Positions 13,501-28,500 of a DNA stretch of 64,000 nt are shown in pieces. The stretch is taken from the NCBI GenBank assembly GCA_013397795.1, contig VZTJ01004023.1:2535105-2599104 (forward strand), read 5' to 3'. The number at the start of each line of letters is the position of its first letter. Positions within the stretch are counted from its first letter, which is position 1. Made by a program: the position numbers and the translations under genes. Under the pieces are notes generated by a model. It was not told where the DNA came from. It saw only the letters and a program-made list of their open reading frames with translations, and did no database searches. The stretch comes from Orthonyx spaldingii (Eukaryota; Chordata; Aves; Passeriformes; Orthonychidae).

Positions 13501-16500
13501 ACCTGTGTGCCTTGTCAGCCTGACCATCAGCTTCCGTGCCTCCTCCGCGCTGTCCTTCGTGCTCTTCACAAAGGAAACCGGCTTCGGGAGGCCGTGCTTC
13601 TCCAGCAGCTCCGCCACACTGCAAGCAGTCAGCGGTGTGAGTCCTGCACAACTGCACAGCTACTGCCCAGCAGCAGGGCTCTCACAGCCCTCTCAGACAA
13701 TGCATTGCAAATGCAAACAGTCTCCAGAAAATCTCTAACAGTCTAGATTAGCCAGAGTAGCATTACCTACATTCTAGAAAATATATATATTAATGATACG
13801 GTGGGGTAAACACACACCACCAATACCCGAGGATGTACCTTCACAGTTTTAGTCTAATTACTCAAGGCATTATAGAGTATGGAGCTCAAAACAAATTACT
13901 CAGGTTAACCCTCTTCCTCTCCCCACCAAAAAAACCCACCCAAAATAAAACAAACAAACAAAACAAAAAATCCCAAGCAAAGGAAACCAAAAAAAAACCA
14001 CAAATAACCTCAAAGAAAACAAACAAACAAACCCCACCAAAACACAAACCCCCAAATTTTTATTCCAAGAAAAATATCTCTAGAGTTTTATAATATTCAT
14101 ATAGATAAAACCATTCAAAATTTCTATATTCTGAATCTAAAAAACATACAGATAATCTTGCTGACAGTATTAAAAAAATGATAAATATTCTTGCTGGATT
14201 CTTATCATAAAAATGTTCTTGGCTATGCCTAGTGATTGCTGTAAGAATATTTATTTTAGCAAAATGAAATACCTAAGAATTTGTTCCAGTTCATCTACTT
14301 CATCATGAAGAGTGTTAGTTTTATCTGTTTCAGGCCTGCAATGATATCACACAATTAAATATATACATGCACAAATACTTCTTGCAATTTCCTCTTGGAA
14401 CTCATTTTACAGAGATATAAAGATAAGTAGTTTGAAACATTCCTTGACTAAAATAAAATATATGTTTACTTGGAAGTATTAAAACTGTTAGGCTTCTTGC
14501 TGTAAAGACAGTTAAAATTTAGAGGGTCCCTCAGTTTCTCAAGAGCAGAGGTCTTCCTTCTTCCTTAGGCTTTTCTCAGGCTCCTTCCTTCCTTCATATA
14601 AAAAATACTGGAAAAATAGGTTTACCCCTCACAGATCACAGAATATCTCCTCTTCATGCTTGCACTTTCTTGAGCATTCCTTGGCCTTCAATAGGTTTCC
14701 CATCTTCCCTCTCTCACAGGGACATATTGCTGCTTTTAAGTTAAGTGCAAGATGCCACTATTGCAACAAAACCAATAAAACAGCACTAACACTTGGTCTC
14801 AATTCATCAGGCTATAAAAGTCTAAGAAACAACACAGAAGCTGTGGTCTAGACTGCTACTTTAACGCACGTTTTGCTGCATTAACTGGTAAAATATGCAC
14901 ACAGTAGAAGTACACAGATATACACATTACAGTCACGGCAGCTCAGAGGTGACCACAATATTCCAGTAACTTTGTCTGCCCTTTAGTGACTTAACAACCC
15001 TTTTTAAAGCATTAATTCACAACTGTATTTAATGTTCCTAAAATATTTACAAATAACCAGATGAAAATGTTTACCCATATCCTCTTTGTGGCAGGCATTC
15101 CAAAATATCATAACAGAGAGAGAGCTGGTCATCTCGCTCACAGCTATAAATACACTCCAACGCCGTAATCATAAGCTGGTCCTGATCAGGAATAATTTTT
15201 TGCTGACACTACCAAGAAAAGAAAGTACACTGAGTTTTATTTCCTGTTTCTAATTCAACAGTTAATTTTCTTTTGAACATAAAAAGATGTTTTCTCCAAG
15301 TAAACAAATTGTCTTCAGGTGCAATTAGAACGTCTCTTGTTAACAACCTGGTGAAGTCACAGCCTGAAACTTATCTTGGCTAGTTTTCTGCAGTGCAGAC
15401 ACTTGAAAGAACTGCGGTACGCCATTATACCCTTTTTGAATTTGAAAAGTGGAGAGGGTGCAGGGAAGAGGAAGGCAACTGCCATAAACATTTGTCAAAT
15501 TTATTTAGTATGTACAACAATACCAACATACACAGAAGAGCTGTGGTTGTGCTTCGCTGGTTGATTTCTGTCCGTACACTCAGAACATTAAATAGCATGC
15601 AAACATGTGCCTGTGTGCTCTGAAATTTAAGCCATAGAAGCAGCATGGAACACTCACATGAAAGGCAACTTCATCCCTTACTCACTGAACTCTCACCTCA
15701 ATCCTAATGGCCCCCACTTTATTCTTTACATTTGCTGTGGAAGGCAGGAGAGGGGGAAGTAACTTGAAATCTACTTCTAGTAATAGTCCTCAGGAAAAAA
15801 ATATTAGTGAGATCATTAAACTCTTTCATATCCACTTTTTATAAAGTAAATATGCCAGCAATTTACTTTAAACAGGTCACCAGAAAATTACTTCAAAGAA
15901 GAAGCCACACAATAATTTTTATTCTACTAGGCTAGAATCATTATTACATTAGTTGGTCAGTCTCATCAAAGATAGTTTAGCTGCATTATAATTTAGGCTA
16001 TAAAACTCTTTAATTAATGCTTTCTAAAACATAACAAATCCTGGGTCAAGAAAAAGAGAGGGATCAGAAGGATTACCTGATTTAGATGAACTAACTCTAT
16101 TTCTGAATTAATCTTTTCATGACAAGAATTTCCAAAGAAACCAGCAGAATCAAGAGGGCTCTTTACTTACAGCAGGTTTTGAGTTCTGAAATATCTTCAG
16201 AGGTAGAGTTAAGTCTTCCTTTGCCAATGTTACTACATATTCTTTAAAAAGGGCATTTGCAAGACCAGGGGACTGATTTTCACAGCGGTGGAGAAAAGGG
16301 ATCATCCACTGATAAACATTCTTCACATATTTTTCATCTGAGGACTGGAAAGCACAAAGAATTACAAACAGGAAATATAAGAACAAGTTCAGCTTCATTG
16401 TCTGAAATATGCAGGAAAAAAAAAAAAAGTTCTATTTGGTTTTTTTTGCATCAATATAACTGGAACAGTTATCTTCACCTATCATGAACAGGTCACTACA

Positions 16501-19500
16501 TCATGAAGCACTGAGACAACTTTCCTGCTGCCAATGGCTTGGGGAAACTGAGCAGAACAGGAGGAAAGCCCATTACTTGAGGAAAGCCTATATTCCTCAT
16601 TTCAGAATGAGTGGAAGACCATGCAAGTATGTCAGAGTACCATTAATTTCAGTAATTCAGCAAGAATGAAGACAGAAAAACAAATGATGAGTGGTTACAT
16701 AAATCCTAAAAAAAAAAGAAAATTTCTGAGTATTTTCCTCTGGTGCTTATGTGTCCTTCAACTGAGTTTCAGGACCCTATTCCACCTCTTGCTATTTTTC
16801 AAGCTTTCCAAGAGGTCTTTTTCTATTCTGAAATGTCATGGGCAAGCTCCATACTGAGGCAAAAAGACATCTGGTGCAGAGGCAAATATTAAAATTTCTT
16901 GACAATATTTAAAGACACCAAAAAACATACAAGGAAAATATTCAATATTGTTGTATCTGCAGCATCGTCAAGAGCTACATTGAAGATCCTTTAAAAAAGG
17001 TCAATGGAAAAGCAATTCACAGCTTTCAAAAGAAGATTTATTAACATTAAGTCCTCAGCCAGGGACAAAGTGGGTCTTTGAGAAAAGGGAGCCAATTTAG
17101 CTTTTTTTAGAAACAAATAAACAAAGAAATAAACCCAACCACAACAACAACAAGGAACAGTGAAAATGTAGAATTTTTATTGAATTAAAGATGGAGATTC
17201 ATCAGAAAAATGACAGTGTCTTTAAAAAAAACACAGGATCCAGAGTAACCTGAGTTATTGGATTTCAAGGTATACTTGTTGATTTATTCAAAATACTTAC
17301 ATTCTTCATCAACAGTCTCAGCTTCTCAATGTCCTTCATCTCTAAAAGTTCCTTCAAAGTCAAAGTTCGATCACCATCAGTCTCATAAACCACTGTCTCA
17401 AGAGTGATCAGATTGTCACAAAGTACCTGCAGACCAGGAATGTTCCTCTCCATGCCAAGACGAACAAGGGACAGGGCACAGTCAACCTGAAAAATAATTT
17501 AAAAAACATTGCTGTACAACTGTTTGTCAAAAACCAACTTCAATCTGCGTCCTGTCTGTGCATCTATTTTATTTCCTTGTTGCTTAATAGGCAATTTGAA
17601 GTTCCTAGCAGTTTTTGTGGACTGTATATTCCTAGATGGACTGCCCTTCTCAGCTTTATGAATACCACATAAAATGCTTAATCTTAAGTAATGATGTCTT
17701 TATATGCTTTTGACCCATATGCATCACATTGATGCATGTAAATTAGATTATTATTGCTTTTGGAGATCATACACAGCTCATCTCAGTATATAGAACATGA
17801 AAGAATGCTTTAAACTAAGACAATCAGGTAACTGACATGCAATGTGACTTTTCTAGCTGACCATGATTTAATAATTTTAATTGTTGCATTTTATGTCACA
17901 AAAAACAATGACAGCCTTCTTCCCTCATGACTGAAACTACCCTTATATGAAAGGTTCTGTTTCAGTTTCAAAGAACACAATAATGGCTGTTCAGCAAGGC
18001 AGACGTAAGCCTTGAGGAGCAGAATGCAACTTAATTTATGTTATATAATTTAACTGACCCTTGGAAGTTGCTTTTATTTCCATACCTACTGATAGGTTGT
18101 TAAGATCACAGGCAACTATGATTAAAAAGAGCCCTGGCAGACTGCAAGTTTGTGGAATAGAAGAACTCACTCATCAGAACTAACCTATAGTGTTACTTCC
18201 AGTCACTCTCCTTTTCATGCAGCTAAATTGGCTTGAGAAGCAATAAAATACCAGAGCACAAGAGTGATGAGCTCTTATGTGCAATGCTTATCTTTACCTC
18301 ACAGAGCTTCAAACACTTCTAACATATGAAGAAATTGAAGCAAAAATAAGCTGCATGCTAGTCCCACAGCCACACAATAAAACTGCCAGGAAGAAATCAT
18401 GACAGTACGGTGTAATGCCTGACAGTGACACACACGACTGACACGTATCAATATGCATGACAAAGGAGCATGTGACAGGTAATAAAACGTGTTTCCCAAC
18501 ACACTGTGCACAACCTTCCCTCCCTTAGTTACAGACATAAAATGCAATGGTAAACATTTTCCATGGATTACAGTAGAGCTACTCTCCGCTATGGTAAACC
18601 AAATGAAGCAGAATCTACTGGCTTCCTATTCATTTCTATGGATTAATTATTTGGCTGAGTAAACTTTAGAGCACGCATAAGTATACTGCAAAAAGAAAAA
18701 ACAAGTACTTCAAAAGCCATAATGAAGTTGAGACAGAGTGTACATTACTGAGGGAAAAGCATCCTATTAATATGCATTAAGACTGTTAAGGATTCTGTTG
18801 AAGAAGGCTGCTCAGCCATCATTTCCTCACTGCTATTCTCACCTGCATTGCATATTTTTCAATTTCCTGTGCTCTGCTCAAATACCAGTCAGTGACGAGA
18901 TCTACTGAAAGGTCAGTAGTCCTGTACTTCAGTAACTCAGGTTGCATTTCATACAGAAACTCGCCTTCATCTTGCAAAGTTGGTTCAACAATCATCCTTT
19001 AAAAAAAAAAAAAAAGTATATGTTTAAGTGTATTTGTTCACCTTTTTTTTTTTTTTTTTACATCAGTCTTTTCCCTAAAACTTCTGAAAGAAAACGATAC
19101 AATCAACCAACCATTACACAATAAATTGATGAGACTCAGATGCCAATCACAGTGAGCATTAGTTTTTGTCAGCAAAGGAACTACGAAGAGATTTTCAACA
19201 GGAGATAGATCATAAAAGAAAGAAGCCTCTCTACCGAACTAGTAAGAGACTTCAATCATGTGATAGATCATGAAAGAAAGAACACTCTCTAGTGAAGATC
19301 CAGGTTTGCACAACCTCTGCTTTCCATTTGCTCAGTCAGTCTCCCAAAGAAAGCTGAAAACACAGGTTAGTGCGTACAAAAATAATATGTGAGTCTTACT
19401 GGGCCAATTCCCACATTTTAAGAATTAGTAAATACATTCTTTATAATTTTGCTTTTATATAATGCTTACCTGCATTCTGGCTTTTCACACCAGTCTTCTT

Positions 19501-22500
19501 CACGATGTTTCTGCTCATTCCAAGGAAGAATTTTCAATGTCCCCTTCTTGTAGCTGGTATGACACAAAAGAGAAGCTTTACATAATTTTATGTCTTTTTC
19601 ATTTGTTATGGCATTCAATTAATGGAATACAAAGCATACAAAAATATTTCAGTGAATTCATAGTAAGCATGTCAGTCAACTACAGTATCAACTGTTTAAG
19701 GTTTATTGCTTCTTAGTGCCGCTTTACAAGTGTGGTTTTGCCTCTGTGTTATCCATACAAACATTTAATCTACCTATACCATTAAAGATCCAATAAAAAA
19801 GATTATTTTAAGGCATGGTCAGTAAGAAAATAAATTTATTAAAGGAAAAAACCCACTACATGCTTTCAGAATTTTTTCCATTTCATGCTAAGTATTCTGA
19901 CTTCATATGCTGTCATAAAAGACTGAAATGAGTAAAAACCTATGATCTTCACAACTGGAAAAAAAAATACAATTGTTCAAATCTTAGCACAAATCCTCAT
20001 ACTGAAATGACACAGGCTCTGCTGTGTTGATCTTCTCAATTAAGTTTAATGTGGGTTTCTGACTACGAATTTCTATAGTGAAACATCCTCTAAATACTGA
20101 TGTTGAAGGAAAAAAAAAAAAACTGTTTAAGATGCAGATCAAGAACATCATGGATTATTACTAGAATGATGAGTTATGCCTTGGTGTAGAAGCTTGGTTG
20201 GCGAGCTATTTAGGTAGCACAGAACATGAGAAAACCCTGTCAAGCTATGCAGAAAATAAACTAAGGGGGAAGAGAAGAACTTCATAGGTTCTGGCACTTG
20301 TAGAAATAAGAAACAAACAATGCACAAAGTAGACACATTAGAGTTGCAGCATACCGGAACAATAAATTATTTTAAATTTAATTCATTTTCTCCTGACCCT
20401 GAAAATAAACAGCAAAAGCAATACTATAGACAATCCCTATTTATAAAGCAACAACTGACACAATCTTCTCATCCCTTGAACAGCAGCACTGTAACTCAGT
20501 AGCTTAAAAATAAACACAACTCCAACCAAGAAATCAATTTCACAATATAGTTAAGAGTCAAAACAGTAAGCTAAAGATCAGTAACTCCACCTCATTTAGC
20601 AACAGCCATTAAACTCACTGAACAAAGTAAGGCATGCTCATAAACTGCCCTGCCCCATACACATCTCATCTAGAAGGCTGGTCACTCTCTTCTTTCCTTT
20701 CTCTGTGCATTAGCAAATAATACCTTATGTCTTATCACAGTAATTCCAACCCTCCAAATCATACATGCTGTAGTAAACCAACAATAAAAAGGTAGAGGCA
20801 GATTTGTGGGTTATAGAAGTCAAACAAATGAGGGGGTGAGGATGGAAAACTGCAAATTCCTGTATCAGAGCTACAGCAACACCTGCTTTCAATTCCAGTT
20901 CACCTGAATAAAACACTATCGCTCTATAATTACACACCATGTAGCAAGCATCATTAAAAATAATTCATAAAGAACACTTCAAATTAACATTTGTGGTATA
21001 AACACCAGGAATAAAGCCACTTTCTTATTTTTGAAAGATTCACCATCAGCCCATACCTTTTGGGGATTAGGGGGTTATAGTTGTTTAAATTTTAAATAAC
21101 ATAATTTACCGGTAATTTAAAGTATTAATGCTTAAAACTGACTTCATAACCTAAATTAATATTGTCATATTTTAAATGTCATACATGAGGATGTTCTTAT
21201 GAAAGGCTCAGTTTGTAGTGAAAAAGTTCTCTTTAGCAGCTGAAGTGTCAAATACCAGAAACGCCAAAGTGTGATCAATGTTGCCTTCGAAATTATAAAA
21301 TCAAGACAGTACAAGCAGGACTTGATATTTCAATCCATAATTGGATTGAATCTCCTTTTCCATGTTCTATTTAACAGAAAAGAAAGTAGAGTAAAATTTG
21401 TCTAAGACAATTTTGTTTCTTATTCCCATTCATTTCCCAGTAGGCTTAAGAAGGCATTTCAAGGGGGGACTGGTTGGCTGGTTGTTTTGTTTGGCGGGGC
21501 ATAAACACAGAGAAAAGACTGGAGGTAAAATAAAAGTGGAAAGTTATAGACACAGCTGTAACAGCATGGAAATTACAGGGCAAAATGCAGTTGTTCCTCC
21601 CTGCATGGAATGAGGTCAGAGTGCCTGATTTCCCCCAAATACATGCTAAGGGGGACTAAATGAAGGGTGGAGCAGAGTGGAGACACCACGGCCAGGCTCT
21701 GCTGAAATCCTTGCAGGGAAGGAAATGAGCAGCACTTTTTAGCTGGTAAGTCACAGAGCAGCTAAAACCCAAAGGAGATAAAGGAAGGTGTCTTGCCTTT
21801 GAATCATCAACCGTGGCAAAAACACTCTCCTTGGACTGGTGCGTATTTCCATCCCAACATTACACTGGATACAACACCAACATTCCCTGCCTTCAAGGTA
21901 TCTCCAACCCTCATTGAATAGGTATAAAAGTATATACATTTATACTATTTCTTCACTTAAACATAAAGAAATAGTACAAAAGTTAAGAATAGGGAGAAGT
22001 CAGGGAAGACTCCATCACAACTTCTGGGATCAGCTGATGGGCCGAACCTGTTTTCTACCCCATGGGTAAGAACCATGTTCCATCCACGCTGAGTGAGTAT
22101 CTCAAGCTAATTTTTGGTAGGGAGTAGAGCTTGTTATATTATAGAATAAATAATGCTTTGAATACATTTTTGCAGGCAGATACTATCACCAGCAATCCTT
22201 GAGCCTTAGCCTAAAGAGTGTTATACCATAAACTGTGAGTATGAGTCCTTCTAGGGGGCTGGCAGCCACTGGCAGTGGGGAACACACTTGAATAAAGATG
22301 TGGAGACCTAGGAGGGGTCTCTCTGTTTGGCGCAGAACTGCCCTGTGACCTAGCACCACTCTGTGAAGGGTCCCGTAATGGGACAGTGACAGACTGGTCT
22401 GGCACAAGGGTCTCAGACAGACTAATTAAACACCAAGGGTTTGAGGAAACCTCCTGTTTTCATGTGACAGGGGGCTTGTTTGGTTTTTTGGTTGGTTGCT

Positions 22501-25500
22501 TGGCATTGGAGTTTTTTTGTTTGTGTTGTTCTGGGAGAAGTGAGGTGGAGTTTTTTAATATTAACACACATTCTTAATGGGAAAAAAAAAAGGAGCTTTT
22601 ATAGAGCAAAGGACAGACAAGGGTTTCATTTCAGTAGCTGTTTCAAATATCTGCAAAACTGTAGCAGAACTACTATGAGAGTGTAACATTAAGAGAAGAT
22701 TTTCAGGTAACAACTCCAATTCCACATCACAGATAGCTTTTTCCTCCAACATTAGCTCACATACTAATGTCTTAACTATTATTCTGTCTCCAAAATTTGT
22801 AATGCACTTTGTTCAAATTATTTGATGTAGTCAAGTCCTACAGGCCCATAAGAGATTATTTACTAGTAAAACAATAAAGTAAAAATTGTTTTTTTATAAA
22901 CTATGGGGGTAAGAAAATATTCAGTTGTTGGCAAGGACCAGCTGGCAGCACAAACTCTAAAAGCAGCCTGAGGGCCTGAGCAGTTTCAGAAGCTGAAGAA
23001 TCACAAAGCAAAAAACTCGCACCAGATCCTGCCCGTCTCTTAGTTTCATTCCTTCCCACAGCTCCACGAAGAACAGCCCGAGTAGTACCAGGGAACCTGT
23101 AAAACAAGGTCAGACCCTCTCCATCCGTTTCTTTCACTCGTGTCTTGGCCGAGTCTCCATCCCTGGAAGGTATTTAAAAGACAAGGAAACGTGGCACTTA
23201 AGGACATGGTTCAGAGGTGAACTTGGCAGTGTTAGGTCTGAAGTTGGACTTGATCTTAAGAGTCTTTTGCAACATAAACTATTCCATTATTTCACTATAG
23301 AGAACACAAACTGTGCCCCTACCCATCTCTTTCAAAATCAGGCTTTTGCAAGAGTTTCTGATGCATTTAACTGACAGTGGAGCAATAGGAGAGGCACATA
23401 AGTAAATAATTACAAGACCCATTAAGAAAATTGCAGCACGTCACTTATTGTATTTGCTCTGAAAGCAAATTCTTGTTCCCAGTAGTCACCTGCACTTTTC
23501 ATGACTCTCTTAAGTAAGAGCTTCCCACCTGAATAACTCTTCCTATATAATCCCAGAAGGATAGAAGACTTCGGGGAAATTTTCTTTGGTTTGCCTGTTC
23601 CTCCAGTGGTTGCTTTGGTTGTTATTGAGAGAAAGAAGTCATGCAAAACAGTAAGGAAAGAGGTGAACACATTTAATGGATATTTAAATTTCAACGTTCT
23701 CCTCTTTAGATTAACAAATTATTAAAAGAGAAAATTACTACAAATAAACAAATACAGAAGTTTAGAAAGCAAATTTAAAACCATCCTTGCATGAATGAGC
23801 TCTGAATAACAAGCCACTAAGATATTTCAAAATGCACACACACAATCCTAATGCTACTAGCCCTCAGTATGAGATTCGAAGGGGAAAAAAAAAAAAGAAA
23901 AGAAAAGTTAAAGAAAAATCTACTGGCCCAAACCTGTGCTGCCAAATACCACATTGAACACATTCATCATAATTTTGACGTCAGGCATACTTGCCATAGA
24001 TGTGATGAAGTTACATCCACAACATACAGTTCCAATTAAGAAGTCATTTTTTTACAGATTCAGTAGCACAAGAGGTTTACCATTAAGATTAGCAAAACTT
24101 GCATGTATTTAACTCACCTATGTATCAGTATGAATTATGTTTCTAACCTCCAATCATTCTTAACATAGTTGAGTTACTTTACTGACTCTGATAAACAACT
24201 ATTAGAGACTGAAAATTTTAATTTTTAAGCAAGCAAGCATAATCCACCTTGGCCTAAAGGCAACAGTTACTAGCAAAACCTTCTTTTTGCAGACATTACA
24301 TCACCTATACAGCCTGTATCCCTAACTATTTTCAGAAAATAATCTGCATTTCCCTCTTTCCATCTAAAAGCTGATACTTTCTTTCCTATCCCTTGGATTT
24401 GTCCTTAAATTCCAACTGCTTCAAATACTTTTTTAAGATACACTTTAAAACAGAATCCTTTCCAAATAGAAGAAGTCATGAATTACGTACAGATTGCATT
24501 AAAAATAACTTCTCTAACACCCCAGGTTTGTAGTGTCAACTGAAGCTGCAAGTTTACTGCTTAAAAAAAGTAATGGTTAAGAAAGATCTCACTCAATTCA
24601 AGTTCCCAGGCTTTGCTCTCTGTGAAAGTTGCTTTCCTTCCCCCTTTCCCTGCAACTCCAAAATCCATCAAGTGATGAAGCAATGTGCAATTCTGCCTCT
24701 CTCTGCCTGTTTTCTCAAAGGAGTACAATAAAAAAAAAAAAGGTGAAAAGTACAGAGACAAGCAATATGAATGACTAGAGGCAAGAAGTGTATGACATCC
24801 CTTTTCTAAATGCCAGTGCAGATTGAAGAATCCTAAAAGAAAGAACCAATATGCCAAGACTGATACCAAGTTGTTCATGTTACCATTTCACTTAAACAGG
24901 AAATTGTATTTCACTGTTCTCACTTCCTACAACAGTGTAAATACTGAAGAGACTGGGCCTCATTTACAGTGACCAGTAGATATTATTTTACACAATAGTA
25001 GTTAAGCTGCTAACTACCTGCTGCATGGCACAGAAGATAAACCACCATGTACTTGGGTTCAAAAACAGAATGAATTCCTAGAATAGCCTCATGAAAGTTT
25101 ACTACATCGAAAAAATATCTAGTTGAGGATATTTGAGCCATAGATTATAGATGTATGTTATTTCTCACGTGAGAAACTTCAAGTAAATGTTGCAGTGTGT
25201 TTGCCTGTACCTATTTTCCTCTCCTGAAAACTACTGTTGGTCATTTGCCTTCTGGCCAAATCTACCAAGACCAATCTCATGTTTCAGCACAAGGTTTTGC
25301 AGGAGTGAAATCTACAGTTGTACAGACACCTCAGTTCCAGAAGTGCTAAAAGCATACTTCAAAAGTTTTTCATAAAAGCTTATCAACAGACCTCACTGTG
25401 GAATACTGAAGAGGAAAAGATTTTTCATTTCATGGGAAAGAATCATCATGCAGTGCAATCTTGACTGCAAAATGTCTACTCTATCTTTTTTTCCTTCTCA

Positions 25501-28500
25501 CATTGGAAAAAGAGTTAAATATTTTAAGTCAGGTGTATAGATAAGCCATGGAAAATACTTTAAAAATATTTTCTGCTCTGGCTCTATTTGCCATTTTAGA
25601 AGTATTCAGGTTCACCACTGGAATAAGTTGAGAGAGGAATTTTAGATTTTTAAATTCTCACCAAGAGTCAAGCAGCACTCAGAAACCATCTCCTCTAAAT
25701 GCTTAAAGATACAGGTGCAAGATTTTTCATCCTAGTAAAAATCTTTATGTCAAGTCAGTCTTAACAGGTATGTTTGTTGGTGACCTCAGAACACAAACAC
25801 AAAACAAAAACCCTAGCAGAACCCACAGAACTCAGAGCTGACTCCTAACTCCATTCACCTTCTCAACAACACTGATAAAATATGTAACTCCCTCCTGTCC
25901 CCCTACATGACTGTATTCAACTGTCCTTGCTATCTCCCCTCACTCTGAAGAGTTAATAAAAACTCCGTATTTGAAATTAAATACAAGGGCTGGAATAAAC
26001 CAGTCTTGACACAAGCAAAGCATGAGACATCCCCTCAGTCCTTTATAAAGGCAAAGATTAGCACACTGTATTTATCTCAACACTTATCACGAGGTTTGTT
26101 CTTAACTGATACTTATGGTTTAGCACAGACTACTTTTTTTCCTCATACTTCTATTGTCAGCAGTTTCAGTGACTCACGTAGAAACAGAGAGCAACAAAAC
26201 TCTGGAAAAGTAGTGATTAAAATGGAAGCAAGTCAGCTGAGAAAGATTTCAGGTTCCAAAATACCACTGAAGTCTGAAAATTCAAAAACATGCATACAGA
26301 TAAGACAAAGAGATAGAGATATGAACACACATCTCAAAAGAGGCAGAGCTCCCATTTTTCCACCATGCTTTTGTTTACCAACACCTGCACAGCAAATCCA
26401 GCTGAACGGGGGCACATCAGAACCTCCACACAAACCCTGCACACAAGACAGAGATCGAGCAGGGCTGGAATGGTGAATTTCATCAGTTGTATATGCAGTG
26501 TACAATGCGCTACTGCATCCAGAGCTCATTCTCTCTCCTTGTGCCACACAACTTTGCAGGTTTGTTCCAGCAACTGAAATCTCACAGAGGTCAGAGATGT
26601 GCAGGTTAATCTGCACTCCTGTGCACTTGGAATTCCAGACTCGGGGACGGATCACTGTAGTCACTAAGGCAGGTGGCTTTCTTTGCCAACTGAAAGAAAC
26701 TATAAGCTGTGTCATACTGTAACTGTATGCAAATATTAGCAGAGCTTTGGGGTATGTTTTACTTTTTCCTGATCCGCTGCTTCGCTCCCACCCTTTACCC
26801 TTCTCTCTTTTCAACAGTAGAATAAATATGACTAGAATCCAGTGAATTCACTGATTATGGACGTATTCAAATCTATTTCTTCAAAAAGAGCTGATTTTTC
26901 CTGTATTGCTCTTTTCACTCTATTGTTTATGTTGGCTTGGCAATTCCTCCCATTCTTTTCTTTGACAAAAGAGGTCCATGCTATTGTAGTTTCTGTATCC
27001 TACCAACTGCATTTATTGAAACCTGCAGATTATTTTTCTCTCCACAGACAGGCTTTCAAAAGAGGAAGGTCTAACTCAGTTTTAAGGTCAGATTCCAATT
27101 GTCTCCATTACCTACAGCAACTTTGTGGGTTTGTGGTTTGCTTTTTTTTCTTTTCAAGCATTTCACACAACAGGCCTGTCTCCAGGGCCCTTCAAGCTGA
27201 AAATTCAGAATATTTTTTTCTTAAAGTCTTTTCCCTTGTAAACTCATCCACACTGAATGCAAAATGCAATTTGCCCCAACACATTCATGAAACATGAATC
27301 TTTCTGGTGAAAGACATTAATGTTTTTAGAAGTAGGTTTGGGGCATTTTGGAAGTAGATTAATCTTTGGATTTTCTTTTTTAATTATGTCTCAGTGTCTG
27401 AAAAATAATGTTAGAAACACTAATTCCTCATTTGCAAGCTTGTGTGTTACATAAATAATAAAATATTCTCTTTTAATTATCTTCTCAGACAGCAATGGGG
27501 AAATCAGTGCCACTTTCTGTTGCTCTGCAATTCTTGTGTCTCTAAAACAGTTTTGTTAGGTCACAATTATTCCATAGCTGAGGATGAATATATGAAATAC
27601 ATCCCAGAGATACAGTCTCAAACAGCTGTGATATGTATTGCACTGTTCATATTGCATGAAAACTTTCTTTCATTATAGTATCTGAATAGTGAATTAGTAA
27701 ATGCAACTACAGAACTGATTACAGGTATTTGTAGGTTTCCAGTTGTTCAATATACTACGTGATACAGAAGCGGTGGGCAGAGAGAGAAGTGCTTCATTTT
27801 CTAGGAATATCCATAGGACGTGACAGATTTATCAAGAGACTGAAGTACAGCTGCTGCCTACAACAGAGCACCGAAATCATCACGCATTTTGGAAAAACTG
27901 ATCTGCATAAACCCGTGGAAAAGGTATCCCACTGCTTTTGGTCGCCACAGTTAACTAACCTTCAGAATCCCTGCTGTGCACACTGCAATCCCAGGTCTTT
28001 TGAAGCAGCTCTGCCACCAGAGGAGGAAGATAGAACTGGTTTCATATAAACAAATCAAGCTATGTTTTAATAATGATGCGGTTAACCTCTAACAAAAATT
28101 GGCGAGACGGAAACTTTCTTCCCTCCTAAACAACCTGGAATGAATAATCTAAACATGAGAAAAGTCAGCTAACAGTACACAAACACAGTTCAAAAGCTCA
28201 CTGTGGTTTTTTTTTTTTTCTTTGTGTATACAATTAAAATTGTGAGGCAACAGCCTATTTTGGTTCTGTGAAAGCTATTTTAAAGACAAAGCTGAACTCC
28301 ACATAAGATCAAAGCCGTCTGCCACCAAACAGTGAAAACACTACTTCACAAGTGTATATTTATCAAGCATAATGAATGTTCCTGGGAGAAATTTTATTCT
28401 AAAGCCTGTAAAAGAACAACAAACAGGTGAGACAATGAGAGCAGTACACTTCATTAGAAGATTGGGCAAGGCAAGCCAAATTCGATTTGGCAGGCAAAGA

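Larger units (their letters stand above)
12042..14272 (-). other. NBAS: NBAS introns around window exon 27
   Basis: Introns 12042-13495 and 13619-14272. The second contains the A-rich tract at 13921-14056. No gene is recognised. Confidence 0.75.
14336..17300 (-). other. NBAS: NBAS introns around window exons 24 and 25
   Basis: Introns 14336-15074, 15209-16170 and 16345-17300. They contain only unique-looking AT-rich DNA. Confidence 0.75.

Noticed and set aside
13301..13746. Plus-strand frames of 145 and 79 codons
   Set aside because: They are antisense to NBAS window exon 27, whose GC-rich conserved coding sequence explains the openness.
13833..14093. An 86-codon frame rich in Lys, Asn, Thr and Pro
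   Set aside because: It is a translation of the A/C simple repeat at 13921-14056.
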